Origin: Silene conica
Lineage: Eukaryota; Streptophyta; Magnoliopsida; Caryophyllales; Caryophyllaceae
Reading direction: 5' to 3'
NCBI GenBank assembly: GCA_029255685.2
Contig: CM055320.2
Location: 8,294,614 to 8,358,613, forward strand
Length of the DNA stretch: 64,000 bases
Shown in pieces: positions 12,429 to 24,269 of the stretch. The stretch's first letter is position 1; the number at the start of each line of letters is the position of its first letter. A program made the translations under genes and the position numbers. Under the pieces are notes generated by a model, which was not told the origin of the DNA, did no database searches, and saw only the letters and a program-made list of their open reading frames with translations.

Positions 12429-14406
12429 TGTAACACCCCCATTTATTTAAGGGCCTGTACTAGGACTCCCCAGATAAATAAAGGTGTTACCATCTCGGTT
12501 TCCCGAGGCAGTAGATACAAAGGAAGGAAATACAGTACTTTATTATTATTGTTAACTCAAAAGCAAGTTTATACAACCAACTTCAAATCTGTCTTGTGAA
12601 ATAAAGATACAACTCATGACAACGACTATAGTGATCTAGACTAGTCTGGTCCAAATCCAAGCTCTCCCTTCCCGTAGCTTCCCATAGTCTCAGCCACCTG
12701 TCAATCTGCTCCCCAATAAATTGGTTCATCACAGGTGATCACGAATACACAGGGTCAACCACGAGGTTGAGTAGAGGAAAAGTAAACAGTCAAACATTAT
12801 TATAAATAGAAATTCAATCATCCCCACTCCGAATCACAAGACCCATTAACTCCGCACCGATCACAAGGCCCATTAACTCCGCACCGATCACAAGGCCCAT
12901 TAACTCCGCACCGATCACAAGGCCCGTTAACTCCACACCGATCACAAGGCCCATTAACTCCGCACCGCGTATCGCACCTCAGTAAGATATAAATAAATAG
13001 CACAATGTAACGATCGTATAATAATATAAAACATGGTTAATACCAAATAACAATAGATTACTCATCATTGTATACAAGTATTTCCCCTACCTCGAATAGC
13101 AGAAATGCAGATAGATCCAAAGCTCGCTAGAAATATTCCACGCGAAAACCGCTACCTCAACACGTATTCGTAACGAATTAATAAACTTCCCGAACCCCAT
13201 AACAAACCACACTTACTATAAATAGAAACCTTCCATAAGTGGAAAGTTTCCATAAATAGAAACTTCCCAAAATAGAAACTCCCATGACTCACTAATTTCC
13301 CGACTCGTAAATTTAATTAACACGAACAAGACCAACATAAAACAAAGACAAAATAATAAAACAATATTAGTAATAATAGTAATAATAATAATAATAATAA
13401 GGACTAATAATGTTATTAAAAAAGAACGCCCCCAACAGCCTGAACACGCAACCCCCGTGACCTCAACCCCTCGCACCACCGCCTACAACCCCTTCGAACA
13501 CCAGCAACCACCGTGCCCCAACACCCCCGACAACCAACTAACACCCCGACACCACTACTCCCCACGACAACCACCGGCGAATCCCACCGGAGTCCTTAAA
13601 CCCAGGACTGACCCACACCCGTGTCTGAACCTACCCGAAAACAGAACCCATCGACCACCGCTACAGTACATGTTACCGCCCCTGACTTCTACCAACGCCA
13701 CCTCCGACAACCATCCTCACAACCACAGTGGTACCACCGCGTCGACCTCCCCTGAGTCAACGGTGGTACCACCCCCAAACCCCTTCCCTTATCAACATAC
13801 CAAAGACTGACGCAAACAGGGGTGACAAACACCCCTATCGACACTGACTGCGACACCCAAAACCCTCCGTGACAACAACCAGATAACCCCTCTCCCACCA
13901 GTAGCATATAACGACATTACTACAGTGAAAACGACACCCTATCACCCTTCGAAAACACGGTAAACACAGCAGACACAACACGATTACAAACAAACAACAA
14001 ACATGATATCACATACCTGTTTTCTGACCAGAAACGAAAGGGGTTAGACAAGGCTAAACTGAACGTGAGCACTCTCTCTCTTCCGTGTGGTGGCGGCAGC
14101 AAGATCTAGGGTTTAGGTTGTTGAAGGTGGGTCAGAAACTAGAGTGTAATACACTTTTATATGACGGCAGGGGAGGGTTGCTTGAGTGTTTGAGAGATTG
14201 TGAGGGTTTAAATCACGTTATGGGCTGTTGTAGTGCGCACTTTTCGAGGCCCAAAACTCAACTTCAAAGGTTTCGTGTTCGAACCCCACGGAAGACACAA
14301 ATCACAAATAAAAAGAAAACATATAACAAGTACTCATATAAGTACTAAACTATCTTAACGTCAAGATAAAACAATCATCGTAACTTAAAATATTCGTGGT
14401 ATTACA
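12429..14406 (-). mobile_element. Inner Ty3/gypsy-type solo LTR
   Basis: 1978 bp from TGTAACACCCCC to GTGGTATTACA, flanked by TAAAT and TAAAC, a 5-bp target duplication with one change. It shares with the LTR at 60584 the opening TGTAACACCCC, the ACCATCTCGG and CCGAGGYAGT motifs, the block CACAGGGTCAACCACGAGGT, a minisatellite, and a C-rich stretch. Orientation follows the 60584 copy, where a polypurine tract is visible. The proline/threonine-rich open frame at 13457-13810 lies in the C-rich stretch and is not considered a gene. Confidence 0.75.
12831..12966. repeat. 27-bp minisatellite inside the inner LTR
   Basis: Five units of roughly GATCACAAGGCCCATTAACT plus CCGCACC. The LTR at 60584-62741 has a related array (60983-61135) with a diverged unit, so the array is a feature of the LTR family. 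Confidence 0.9.
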
Positions 14407-16751
14407 TAAACAATCCGAATAAAGAATAAACGGAATATAAAATCATAACTTAAAAGACATTTTTCAATAATGTGTAACAAAAGTGTTTTGAAACATTTAA
14501 AACAGAGTATCAGAATAGCCACTGTTAATTGAAGGGAAATAAATAATCTAAAATGATTAAGTATGACATAAGTGTTCGAAAAGATTCAAATCCATATCCA
14601 ACCTTTCAAAATAATTCCAAACCAAAAAAAACATTTCTTTCCAACAATTTCCAACGTCGGTATATATTTGGATAGAGGCCGTATGAAGAGGATCCACTCG
14701 CCCTAAACCGGATAAGACGAGATTCACCAAATCATGTACTAAACTGTCCTAAAGTCCCGAGTGTGCACACCCCTCTAAGGGCCAACCCCAAAGAGGAAGA
14801 TAAGAGGACGGGATCTCGATCAACTAACCCCCATCAAAAGCTCTGTATAGGAAGTCCCTTATTATGGAACAACCTACCCCTCTACCAAAACCGTTTCAAA
14901 CCAACATGAGAATCCATTTCCAAATAACCAAGATATTTCCTTCAAATTTGATAACTCATCATAAGCTTGTAGAAAAGCAAAACGGTTTTGGTTCCCAAAA
15001 CTTTTAGAATCATAAAGCACTTCTTTTCAATATTAAATATAATCCCGTTTCAAGAGATCAAAACAAACCAATCTTTGTCCATAATCATTTTGTAAAATAC
15101 ATCCAACCAATATAAATAATTCAGTAGAACCAAAAGTCTTAACATGCAAGATAGTAATAAATCGTAACAGTTTAATAAGAGTGTACGGATAAGCGTTTCC
15201 CTTACCTTACGAGCGATTAATGATTAGAGAGCCTCTTCTATGAATCCCGACTCTACAATATATATTTAAAATTATAGTTACTTATATGTTCGATCATTAC
15301 ATAGCTACTTGTCATAAATTATGCAATATCCTCTATTCTTCTCGGTTTTACATATTCGAAGCAGAAACTTTAAATCGCCGTATCTCCTTCGTTACTTAAC
15401 GTTTTAAGGTGAGATCGGTGGGGTTTGGTTCCTTAGTGAGTCCTCTAACTTTATTGTCGTGATGGTCAGAGTCTAAAAACGTCTTTAACAGGTCCAAATC
15501 TACAGTTTAATAAAGTTGGTCCAAAGATGAGTCTTAAAAAGTTATGGGGTGATAAACGTTCTTAACATGTCGAACCTCGTCGAAACGAACGCCTAACAAA
15601 CTTTACATTCATTAAAATTTAACATGTGAAAAGATGGTTCACTGATTATTTTTATAAGTATAGATTAATTACCCTTTTATGGAGATGGTAAGTTTTTAAC
15701 AAGTAAAACTAATTAAAGTATTCTTAACGTTTTTTTCCAGATTACAACAGTAACTTGTAAAACTCATAATAAATTCAAAACATCATATTTTTATGCAAAG
15801 TCAGCTTTATTGTATTTCTTTATGAGTCTATAACATATTGTTAGCAGTGCATGTTGTCTCAAAAATAGGTTTATCAGATCTAAAATCTTGTTTTAATAAC
15901 AGTGGTCAGAAACTGAGTCATAAAATGTTTTACATCATAAATCCTTCTTAGCAAATCAAAACGAGTTGATTCAAAAGCCTATTATCATCTAGACTCATAT
16001 TAATTTAACATATTAAAAGATGAGACACTGATTCATTTTATAAATATGGTTTGATGACTCTTTAAGTGAGATGTAGTGATTCGGTTAAACAGAAAACATG
16101 CTGTAGTATATGATTTTTCATTTCTAAACGGTACATGCAAACATTCTAATTTTTGGTGAGTGTTTTTATAACAACTTAAGGAAGGTCCCAAATTTATGTT
16201 CAAGTTTAGATGTTAAGTGATATGTGAATGCATAATAAAAGGTTATACAATCAGATTTGAAGGGTTCATAAGAGCTTACTTTGTGTAGAACTTCAAGAAA
16301 TGACAAGTTCCTCCTTCCTTACAACCCTTTTCTTCTTCTCCTTCTTATTCTCTCTTCCTTACTCTATATTTCTTTGTGCGTGTGTGGGAGAATGAAGAAT
16401 GAAATTTGGTGGGAGGGTTGAAAAGTGGCGTGGGAAAGGGGGGAACAAAGAGGGAAAATGTTTTTCATACAAATGTCAAGTGTCCTCATGCACTTGCCAA
16501 ATGGCCTATTCATGCATAAGCCAAATGTCTAGGCATGCATTGGTCCACATGTCTAGTCATGCATTAGTCAACGATTATGTGACGGAAAACGATGCATGCG
16601 ACGGTTTTACGTGTCTCTATTAAGCGATACTTGTTTAATCAATAAATTTCTCATTTTATTTTATTGACGGATTTTACGGATATTACACGACGACCCGTCT
16701 CAAGCTTGCAACGAATATTTCTTTTACAAATGAGAATTTGTGTATTAGCTA

Positions 16752-17416
16752 TTATCGATTATGAATCAACCACATATCGATTCTTATCCAAACTTTCGGA
16801 TTTAATTGGAGTCACGGTAAATTATTGATAGTTTTGAGATAATATTTTGGTGAGTTTTGAGACAAGACCCACTTAAAAAACCAGTAATTTACCGTAGTTT
16901 TGACAAAGTCTTAAGTTGAATCTTAAAAATTCAAGATTCAACTTAAAACTTTAGGTGAGTCTTGATCCCACTATAAAGAGGGAAATTAGCAATTAGTAGA
17001 ACTCATCTATCATTTTTTTTTTTGTAAAAAAAGAAATTGTGAAGTGGAAAAGTAGAAAAGTCGAGTTTAAAATGTACATATAAAGTTTGAGATAAGTTGA
17101 ATGCGACTCTAAACAAAAATATGAACGGTTTTTAACGTGTGCACTTATAACACACATTAATAATCTAAATAGAGTCAAATTTACAAAATATTTTCACTAA
17201 TTATAGTAAAAATGAGCTTTATACTTCACTATACAAAACTTGTAAATATTTTCACGACTTTATCGACTCCCTAACTACCCTAATTCTTATTTCAAACCAT
17301 AAGACCCGTCTAAAATAATAAGACAGATATCATTTCCTCTCACAAAAATAATTATTTAGGTAGTGGGTGGGAAAGCACATAGATATCCCATCACCCATGT
17401 TATCTTCACTTGTGAG
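16752..17416. other. AT-rich spacer
   Basis: No gene seen. It contains a short inverted repeat around TCTTAAGTTGAATCTTAA (about 16905-16950) and, near 17285-17345, a decayed piece resembling the end of the Mutator-type MITEs (AAGACCCGTCT..AGACAGATATC). Confidence 0.4.
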
Positions 17417-17952
17417 TAGGGCTGAGCATAGGTCCAGAACCGGACCGGACCGGACCGAACCGGACCGAACCCGAAACCGAATTCTACTAAATTGGGGACC
17501 GAAGACCGGACCTATAAAGAACCGGTCCTGGACCGGACCGGACCGGAAAAAACCGGACCAACCCGAGACCGGACCATTTGGACCGATTCCCATTTGATCA
17601 AATTTTATTATTTAACTAGCAATAAAAGTTTTGAATAAAAACGCATACTCTAATTTGTACTACTTTCCACATCACGTAGAAGAACGCATAAGTAATAACT
17701 AGCCAAAATAACACATTAAACAACTCTAGAATTCAGAAGTTAAGAGTTCAATAATCATAATTTTGACTCAATTCGGTCCTATCGGTCTGGACCGAAAATT
17801 TTCGGTTTTGGACCGGACCGGACCGAAACCCGAACAACATAAATTGTTGGACCTAGGACCGGACCGAAACTCAACCGGTCCGGGTTCGGTCTGGACCGAA
17901 CGGTCCGGTTCGGTCCATTTTTCCGGTCTGGACCGAGTTTTGCTCACCCCTA
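17417..17952. mobile_element. Non-autonomous hAT-like element, 0.54 kb
   Basis: Inverted ends TAGGGCTGAGCA / TGCTCACCCCTA (one mismatch) are hAT-like. Both subterminal regions (17430-17580 and 17775-17935) are crowded with GGACC and CCGGACCGGACC motifs. No clean 8-bp target duplication remains. It is non-coding; the charged, repetitive open frames on both strands follow from the GGACC repeats. Confidence 0.7.
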
Positions 17953-18034
17953 TGTACTCGTAAAAACGAATTAAACAAGACCCCACGTGAATATATTTTT
18001 TCTATGTATTGAGAGAAAATTGAGATTGAAAGTT

Positions 18035-18292
18035 TTTTTTTTTTTTTTTTTGGTAACGAGGGAACCCGCAGCCGCTACCTTCGGTGCGCACTGGGTAAAC
18101 CCGCGGGTATATGTAATAGCCTGCAAACCACATACACCAGGTAAACCACCCGAGGGTGACAGGCTCGAAGTCTATTTAGGCATGGACTCGGGCCAAGAAT
18201 GCTCCACAAGATTTTGCTCTTGGGGAGGCTTGAACCCGGGTCTCCTGGGAATTTCACCCAAGTTTTAACCACTAGACTCTACCCTTGCGGGC
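18035..18292 (-). mobile_element. tRNA-derived SINE with poly(A) tail
   Basis: On the minus strand it starts GCCCGCAAGGGTAGAG and contains an A-box-like TAGTCTAGTGGTT and a good B box (GGTTCAAGCC), then a body of about 150 bp and a 20-base poly(A), seen as T's at 18033-18051. Exact target duplications TGAGATTGAAAGTT flank it (18021-18034 and 18293-18306). The insertion is about 300 bp upstream of the enoyl-CoA hydratase ATG. Confidence 0.88.
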
Positions 18293-18306
18293 TGAGATTG
18301 AAAGTT

Positions 18307-18604
18307 GATTGGTGAATAATGTACAAAAAGCAAATTAGGTATTTGGATTAAAATGGAGGAAGTACGAAACTTGAGCTAGACGGACGGAACTACCCAAACA
18401 GGATTGGAGATAATCCCACCACGCAACTTGAAAAAAAGTCCCCTCCTAACTTACTTTGATACCTCCGTTACTCCGTACCATTTTCAGATTCATTCCAACC
18501 AAAAAAACATTTTCAGATTTATCCCCTCTTTCAGCAAACACCTCAGTCCCCAAGGGACCCCAACCCAACGGCCAAACCGAAACCCGAAACGACCCGACTA
18601 AAAA
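18307..18604 (+). other. Upstream region and probable 5' leader of the enoyl-CoA hydratase gene
   Basis: C/A-rich leader-like sequence between the SINE and the ATG. No TATA box is obvious. The promoter must lie here or be shared with the SINE/hAT-like insertions. Confidence 0.4.
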
Positions 18605-21317
18605 ATGTCAGCTCCGAACCAAGAAAACCTGATCATGGTAACCCATCAACCCAGAGGAATAACCCACATAACAATAAACCGACCCAAATCCCTTAACTCC
18701 TTAACCAAACCCATGTTAACCCGGTTAGCACAAGCCTTCAAATCACTAGACACAGACCCATCAGTCAAAGTCATAATCTTATCGGGTTCGGGTCGGGCTT
18801 TTTGTTCGGGTATTGATCTGACAGCTGCAGAAGAAGTGTTTAAGGGAGATGTGAAGGATTTGGAAAGTGATCCTGTAGCTCAGATGGAAAAGTGTAGGAA
18901 ACCTATTATAGGTGCAATTTCTGGGTTTGCTGTTACTGCTGGGTTTGAGATTGCTCTTGCTTGTGATATTATTGTTGCTTCTAAGGGCACTAAGTTTATT
19001 GATTCTCATGCAAGGTTTGGTTTTCTTTGGAAAGACGGTTTTTTATTGGTTAAACATTCATTTATTATTATTATCACGTCTTTTTATTGGTTAAACGCTC
19101 ATTTATTACTAGCATAATGGAAGACGGTTTTACATAATAATTACTGTTTTTTTTTGTTGGTTTGATTTGGTATGATGAGTATGGGAGTTGGAGGAGCTTG
19201 TGACCTCTCACAACCCTAACCCTCTTCCACTTGTCCTTCAACTTGCTCCCCCACTGGCCCGTTTGTCTCACGTCACAAGTTTGTGACGGATTTTGACAGT
19301 CACAAATGAGAATTTGTGTGGGAGGAATGGGAGGTGATGGGTTGTATACAGCAAGCTGCAATGATTAATGTTGAATTGTTGATAATGTGGGGTTGAGTTA
19401 ATTAGGAAATTGATTGCTTTTTTGGTTAAGTCATTGACTTTGCTCTTGATTGATGTTCTTGTTGCAAGGGACTGAGTTCATTGATTGCCATGCAAGATTA
19501 GATATTTCACAAATTCTCATTTAAGACGGAATCCGTCTTAAGCTTAACACGGGTCAAATACCATCTTGTTGTAGATTCTTAAGGATGTTTTTATGATTTT
19601 TTTGGGTATGGTTTAGTTTTGTGTTTTCATTAAGTCATTAATTGTGTGAGCAAGGTGTGATATGTCTGATTCTGTAAATTATACAGGATTCGGCTTAACC
19701 AGAGAATCACGAATCGGTTCGAGTAATGTGGCATATATAGCTATATGGGTTTTGCTCAAATAGGAGAATATATCAAATACTCAGAATTTTTATCAAGATT
19801 ATCCCTTATATTATGTGATCTTGTGCTATAAATCTTTCGTAGTAGCAAATTTAGCCATGTACTTCATACGTCATTTGTCTCAACACGACAGCACCCCCAG
19901 TAGTTAATATCAAGCTACGACACTAATTTCTTATATTCCTGTGAATAGTTACCAGTTACCATGGTGCTAGCGTGCAACTGGATCTTCAGAATCTTCTGTT
20001 TCCTTTTTCAGTTAGCTGAGTCGAACAATTTATCCGTCCGAATAAGATGATCTAGTAATTTTAGTTTAAGCATTGTCTTATACCTATGTATCTTTTGGCT
20101 GATTTAGCAATGACTAAGCTCTCTTGAGTTGTAATTGGCAAGCCGCGGGCCTGTTGAGTTGGGGTAGATACATAAGATTTGTTAATGTCGTCACCTTCCC
20201 TTTCCCGCCAGCAATTGTATCCAAACAAACCCTTACCTCGCTTACTGACATGTATGTGTGTTTTGCAGATTCGGCATATTTCCATCATGGGGGCTTTCTC
20301 AAAAGCTTGCTCGCATAGTAGGACCAAATAAAGCTCGTGAAGTATCGTTTGGTGCCATACCTTTAACGGCAGAACAGGGTGAGAAGTTAGGATTTGTGAA
20401 TCATGTAGTTGAAGCTACTGAATTAATAAGTAAAGCTGAAGAAATTGCAGAAGCAATTGTGAAGAATAGCCAAGACCTCGTCCTAAGGTACAAGTCTGTC
20501 ATGAATGATGGCTTGAAGCTCAGTTTGGGTGACGCATTAGCACTTGAAAAGGTAATTAGCTCGTTTCTACTTGACTATGATTTTCTGTGTCTTCTTGGAT
20601 GTTTACTGCTGCGTGACTTACATTTTTTAATAAGCGGGAACTTGAAAAACCCTTGTAACCTAAAGACTATGCACTCTTGTGTTCTTGCTTGAGGAAATAT
20701 TAACCACATATGATATGCCTGCGCCATGAACCTTAAGATCCGCTAATTGGTGCCTAACTGCCTACCTAATAATGAGATGGCGCAAATTTCTTCTAAACAT
20801 GTGATCGGAATTTCAGTTTTTTTGGCCATAAAGTGTATTTTTCTATGAATATATTTCCTCTTGCGTGGAATTTTGAGGCATTGGGGTAGTGTCGTTGTGG
20901 AGGACTCTAAGTCAGCCTATGTACTAGTCTAGAATCCTCGATGTTGATGGAACTGTTAAATCCTCAACGGTGGTTGGGACTATCGAATTGACCTCACCCT
21001 TTCCTTTATTCCCGGTTTATTCCAGGTTTCTAAGGCAGTCTTTTGAAAACCCATTTTGACGACAATATGGAGTAAAGTTGTCCAATACGAAATCATTTCA
21101 ATTTTCAAATACAGATGTTTATACAACTAGCTGTGATTTTTGCTCAGAAACATGTTACTATGTTTTATACCTCTGGCTGTCAGTCAATGCGTTAACATCC
21201 CGTTCTTGTGAATTTCAGGAAAGAGCTCATAGCTATTACCAAGGGATGACAAAGGAACAGTTTAAGAAAATGCAGGACTTCATAGCTGGTCGAAGCTCAG
21301 GCCAATCCAAGCTATAA
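18605..21317 (+). CDS. ECHIA: Peroxisomal enoyl-CoA hydratase/isomerase family protein
   Basis: Crotonase-fold enzyme expected to hydrate trans-2-enoyl-CoA in peroxisomal fatty-acid beta-oxidation. Exons 18605-19014, 20269-20551 and 21219-21317 give 263 residues, close to Arabidopsis ECHIA (At4g16210, about 265, from memory). The C-terminus is SKL, a canonical type-1 peroxisomal signal. Visible motifs are NRPKSLNSL (26-34), the oxyanion-hole segment SGRAFCSGIDL (62-72) and GFEIALACD (113-121), whose Glu115 corresponds to the first catalytic glutamate. The second glutamate of classical hydratases is not evident in DSHARFGIFPSWG, so the exact reaction is open. Exon 1 ends CAAG/GTTTGG and exon 2 starts after TTTGCAG. 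A probable poly(A) signal AATAAA is at 21597-21602. Intron 1 contains repeat fragments and a copy of the exon 1 end. Confidence 0.92.
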
Positions 21318-23170
21318 ACACGAAAAGTCTTCTAAATAGTTGCATATTCCGCCATTTGCAGGTTCTTTGTTTTCCTGAATAAGGTTGATTCATGAGCCAG
21401 CAGCAATCTTTCAAACAGCAGCGTCAGAGAGTCCCGGGTGAAGAAACATCATCCGAGATTTTCTTAAGTAGATAGATAATTACATCTTTATCTCAAGGAT
21501 GGTTAAGTCTTACCTTGGATTTCAATAGGATACCTGTCTGTATGTTTTTTTCTTCTGGTACTCTGCATCTTGCTATCTCTTCTTGGCCATGAGCCTAATA
21601 AAATCTTGACAAGAACCCGTAACACGTCCTTTTGTAATTACTTCATAGTAGATCTTTCCGAATAAATATTGTAATTATAATTGTTTCGATTTTCACTTTT
21701 ACTTTCCGGTGGGTCTTATAGAATAATATGCATCTTTTTTCGAAATCTTTTTCAATTATATCTTTGCGCCAGTTGAAGCCCTACATGATACATGCCTCTG
21801 TAGTCTGCAGGCTCTGCGTAAACAAGCAGTTTATAAAATAGCAAAGTCGAACACTTTGAATACACTCGTGACAGACTGACAGATAATCCAAACTGAATAT
21901 GAGTCGATCATAAAGTGGAATAAACGTGGGATCGGGAATGACTTGTACATTCTTTCCAAATATTGACATTAAAAAAAAAAAAAAAAACAAGCATTAGAAA
22001 TAAACTTCAATGCACCAATCTGGCTGCCAACTCTTCTGCCTTCTCGCAGCAGAGTATCTGCAACATCAGTGAAAGGTGTAGCATTTTTCAGGTAATTATT
22101 TGAGCGAGCAACTTGGCAGTTTGCGGCATCTGCAGCATTACTTTAACTCGACTCTGACCATCTTAAATTCTTAATGCTCTCAACCTGAGAGGCTGAGAAT
22201 GTTAATCAATAACTGCCCATTTTAATCAAACTGTGAAGAACCCTACTAGAATCAAGCTCGCCATAATGCAATTTTCATGACAGAAGACTGTCGCACGAGG
22301 GAATATGGGTGCAGGGATACTCCCCAAAATAAATATATTTGGAAGTTTGAACCTTTTTCGAGATTTTAAGGTGTAACATGGAGATGTTTAAGAAAAGAGA
22401 CTTTAAAATTGTAAAAAAAAATACGGAGTATCATACAGTATGCTTCAATGTTTTATAGTTCAGCTCATACACCATCTTTCCTCCGTCTTTGTCATCTAAA
22501 CCTCCAATGCGGTCTTCTCAAGGAGAAATGTTGGATTCATGAGTGACTGGTACGGACTCATTCTCATATACTCAGAGAATTGTGTCCAACACCAGTAGTT
22601 GTTATCCAAGAGTCTGCCCTTCGTTTCCCTCAGATGTGTGCAGTTTAGAACAACTCAGGCATCATTTAAAACTGGTTAGTGACATGCCTGTCCACTGCTG
22701 CCAACTTTCACTGTAAATTACAGGTGAATATCATTCATGAAACACTCTGACCTTAATCATGGAATTTCCGAGTTCCAAATAATCAGCTCAGCCGTCATCA
22801 CGATCAAAACTGATGAACCTTCAAAGAACCACCACCTTTCTGCGGGTGTTCATAAGCTCGCTTTCAGGGCCAACCCCTCCTAAAAGTGTCTAAGCAACAC
22901 TGGTAGTTGCATCTAAGGAACTCATCTACTCGAAAAATCCCACTTGAAGAGAGCAGTGTCGAAGAATCGGAGAAAGGGTAAAATTGAAAGGATAAACAAT
23001 TCAAATCATTACATCAAAGCATACCATAAATCTATCATAATTCATACTGCATAGTGCATACCCAATCATTCGTGCAACAATACAAGCATCGTGGAGAATG
23101 AATGCCAACTTCATCCATATGTAGTATGTACATCCAAATTCCCTACTCATTCTATATACAGATTTGCACC
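21318..23170. other. Convergent 3' region between ECHIA and the F-box gene
   Basis: Holds the probable 3' UTRs of the two convergent genes. No other coding region is supported. An A-run lies at 21970-21988. The sequence from 22000 to 23160 has no recognisable gene or repeat. Confidence 0.5.
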
Positions 23171-24262
23171 TTAGTGACACGAAAATATTGTGTTACTGAA
23201 TGAATAAGCCGAGAACCACAACGGAAGTGCTGAGTTGCTCTTCACCGAATACATTTCTTTCCAAACTCTAGTTCTCTTATGGTATAACAGAATCTGTTTA
23301 TGTGTAGCAAGAAAAACACACTCACCACTCTGGCTTATCGGGAAAATTCCAGGGATCAACCCTCTAATGCATCTGAGACTCACCCGATCCACCATTCTCC
23401 AATCCTGTTTCACATAGTCCTCCAACACCCATATATTCATCCAAGCATCCGAAATTTGAACTATCGACAAGAACCCATTTGATTCCAACAAATACATCCG
23501 ATTCCCAGTCCCACAAACCATCTCATTAGGCAAATAAATCTTCCTCCAAGCATCATTATCCAAATCAAGCACAAGTATACACGAGTAGCTCACCGTCAAC
23601 CAATGAAGCATCCCATTCACAAACACAACCTGATTCCTATTCATTTGGGTAAAACTATCCTCTTGCAAAGACACAAACTTTCTCCACTTATTCACCCTCG
23701 AATCATACACCAATGAAATAAACGTATTATCCGCCCTGTGCCCAAATGAACGATGATAACCCGCTAACACAACACTAAACCTCCTCCTATCACTTAAATC
23801 ACAAGCAATACCAACCAAAGTAGCATCCCCATCAGGGTAAAACCTAGTAACCGGCCTCTCCCGCCTTTTCGGAAGCACTTTATACTCCCTAGTCATCGGA
23901 TTACAGACGTAAAACACGCCATTATCCGGAATACTAGAGCAACATAACAATCCATTACATGATGCCCTAATTGTAACCTTATCTTTCAAGAAATCCAATG
24001 AAAATTCAGATACACCCTTCATATGATCAACAAAAATTAAACTACATTTTTGTTCAGAAACCTCAGTAATTTCAACTAATACCATAGTTTTCATAACTGA
24101 AATTGCATTAAACAGATGAATAAAGTAATTATCCTTGGGTAACTTGTACCAATATTTACACACTGTTCTAAACCTAAAAAGGGATTTAATTGGTAATCTT
24201 GCTAGAATCTGGAGAAAAACTTCATCTGGGAAAAACCCATTTGCTGATTCCAATGAATTCAT
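23171..24262 (-). CDS. F-box protein with F-box-associated domain
   Basis: Single coding exon of 363 residues. The ATG at 24262 begins MNSLESANGF; the open frame extends 9 codons further, but without an upstream ATG. An F-box lies at about residues 10-55 (FPDEVFLQILARLPIKSL, then FRFRTVCKYWYKL). It should bind SKP1 and place the protein in an SCF ubiquitin ligase. The rest matches the F-box-associated/kelch-like family: SCNGLLCC, CNPMTREYKVLP, a central VYDSRVNKWRKF and a late LSIVQISDAW strand pattern, probably a beta-propeller for substrate recognition. It resembles Arabidopsis At5g49610 from memory. The 5' leader probably has an intron from 24484 down to 24270 (donor CAG/GTAGGT, acceptor TTAATTAG). 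The substrate is unknown. The LINE lies just upstream. Confidence 0.88.
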   Translation of the reverse strand: MNSLESANGFFPDEVFLQILARLPIKSLFRFRTVCKYWYKLPKDNYFIHLFNAISVMKTMVLVEITEVSEQKCSLIFVDHMKGVSEFSLDFLKDKVTIRASCNGLLCCSSIPDNGVFYVCNPMTREYKVLPKRRERPVTRFYPDGDATLVGIACDLSDRRRFSVVLAGYHRSFGHRADNTFISLVYDSRVNKWRKFVSLQEDSFTQMNRNQVVFVNGMLHWLTVSYSCILVLDLDNDAWRKIYLPNEMVCGTGNRMYLLESNGFLSIVQISDAWMNIWVLEDYVKQDWRMVDRVSLRCIRGLIPGIFPISQSGECVFLATHKQILLYHKRTRVWKEMYSVKSNSALPLWFSAYSFSNTIFSCH

Positions 24263-24269
24263 TGAATAA

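Larger units (their letters stand above)
12031..16687 (-). mobile_element. Outer Ty3/gypsy-type solo LTR, interrupted
   Basis: It begins TGTAACACCCCC and ends GATATTACA, the ends of a large LTR read in reverse: on the minus strand it runs TGTAATATC...GGTGTTACA. Its two pieces, 12031-12428 and 14407-16687, total about 2.68 kb. No gag, pol, PBS or polypurine tract adjoins it, so it is a solo LTR. The expected 5-bp duplication is not clean (CCACC against CGACG). It is related to the LTRs at 12429-14406 and 60584-62741; the shared GGGTCAAC..GTTGAGTA stretch lies directly before the inner insertion. Confidence 0.65.
11877..16742. mobile_element. Mutator-type MITE split by LTR insertions
   Basis: The left piece (11877-12030) and right piece (16688-16742) together form one MITE of the rattling TTGCGACGG / CCGTC kind related to copies A-C. 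Near-identical 9-bp flanks TATTGGCTA (11868-11876) and TATTAGCTA (16743-16751) mark its target site. Everything between 12031 and 16687 was inserted later. Confidence 0.7.

Noticed and set aside
12831..12966. Regularly spaced repeats that could suggest a CRISPR array
   Set aside because: Units are contiguous 27-bp tandem copies with no unique spacers, inside a plant LTR. The same holds for 60983-61135.
13457..13810. 117-residue Pro/Thr-rich open frame
   Set aside because: It lies in a C-rich part of a solo LTR, has no family motif, and follows from CCACC-type base composition.
17330..17986. Several charged, repetitive open frames on both strands
   Set aside because: They are produced by GGACC subterminal repeats of a hAT-like element.
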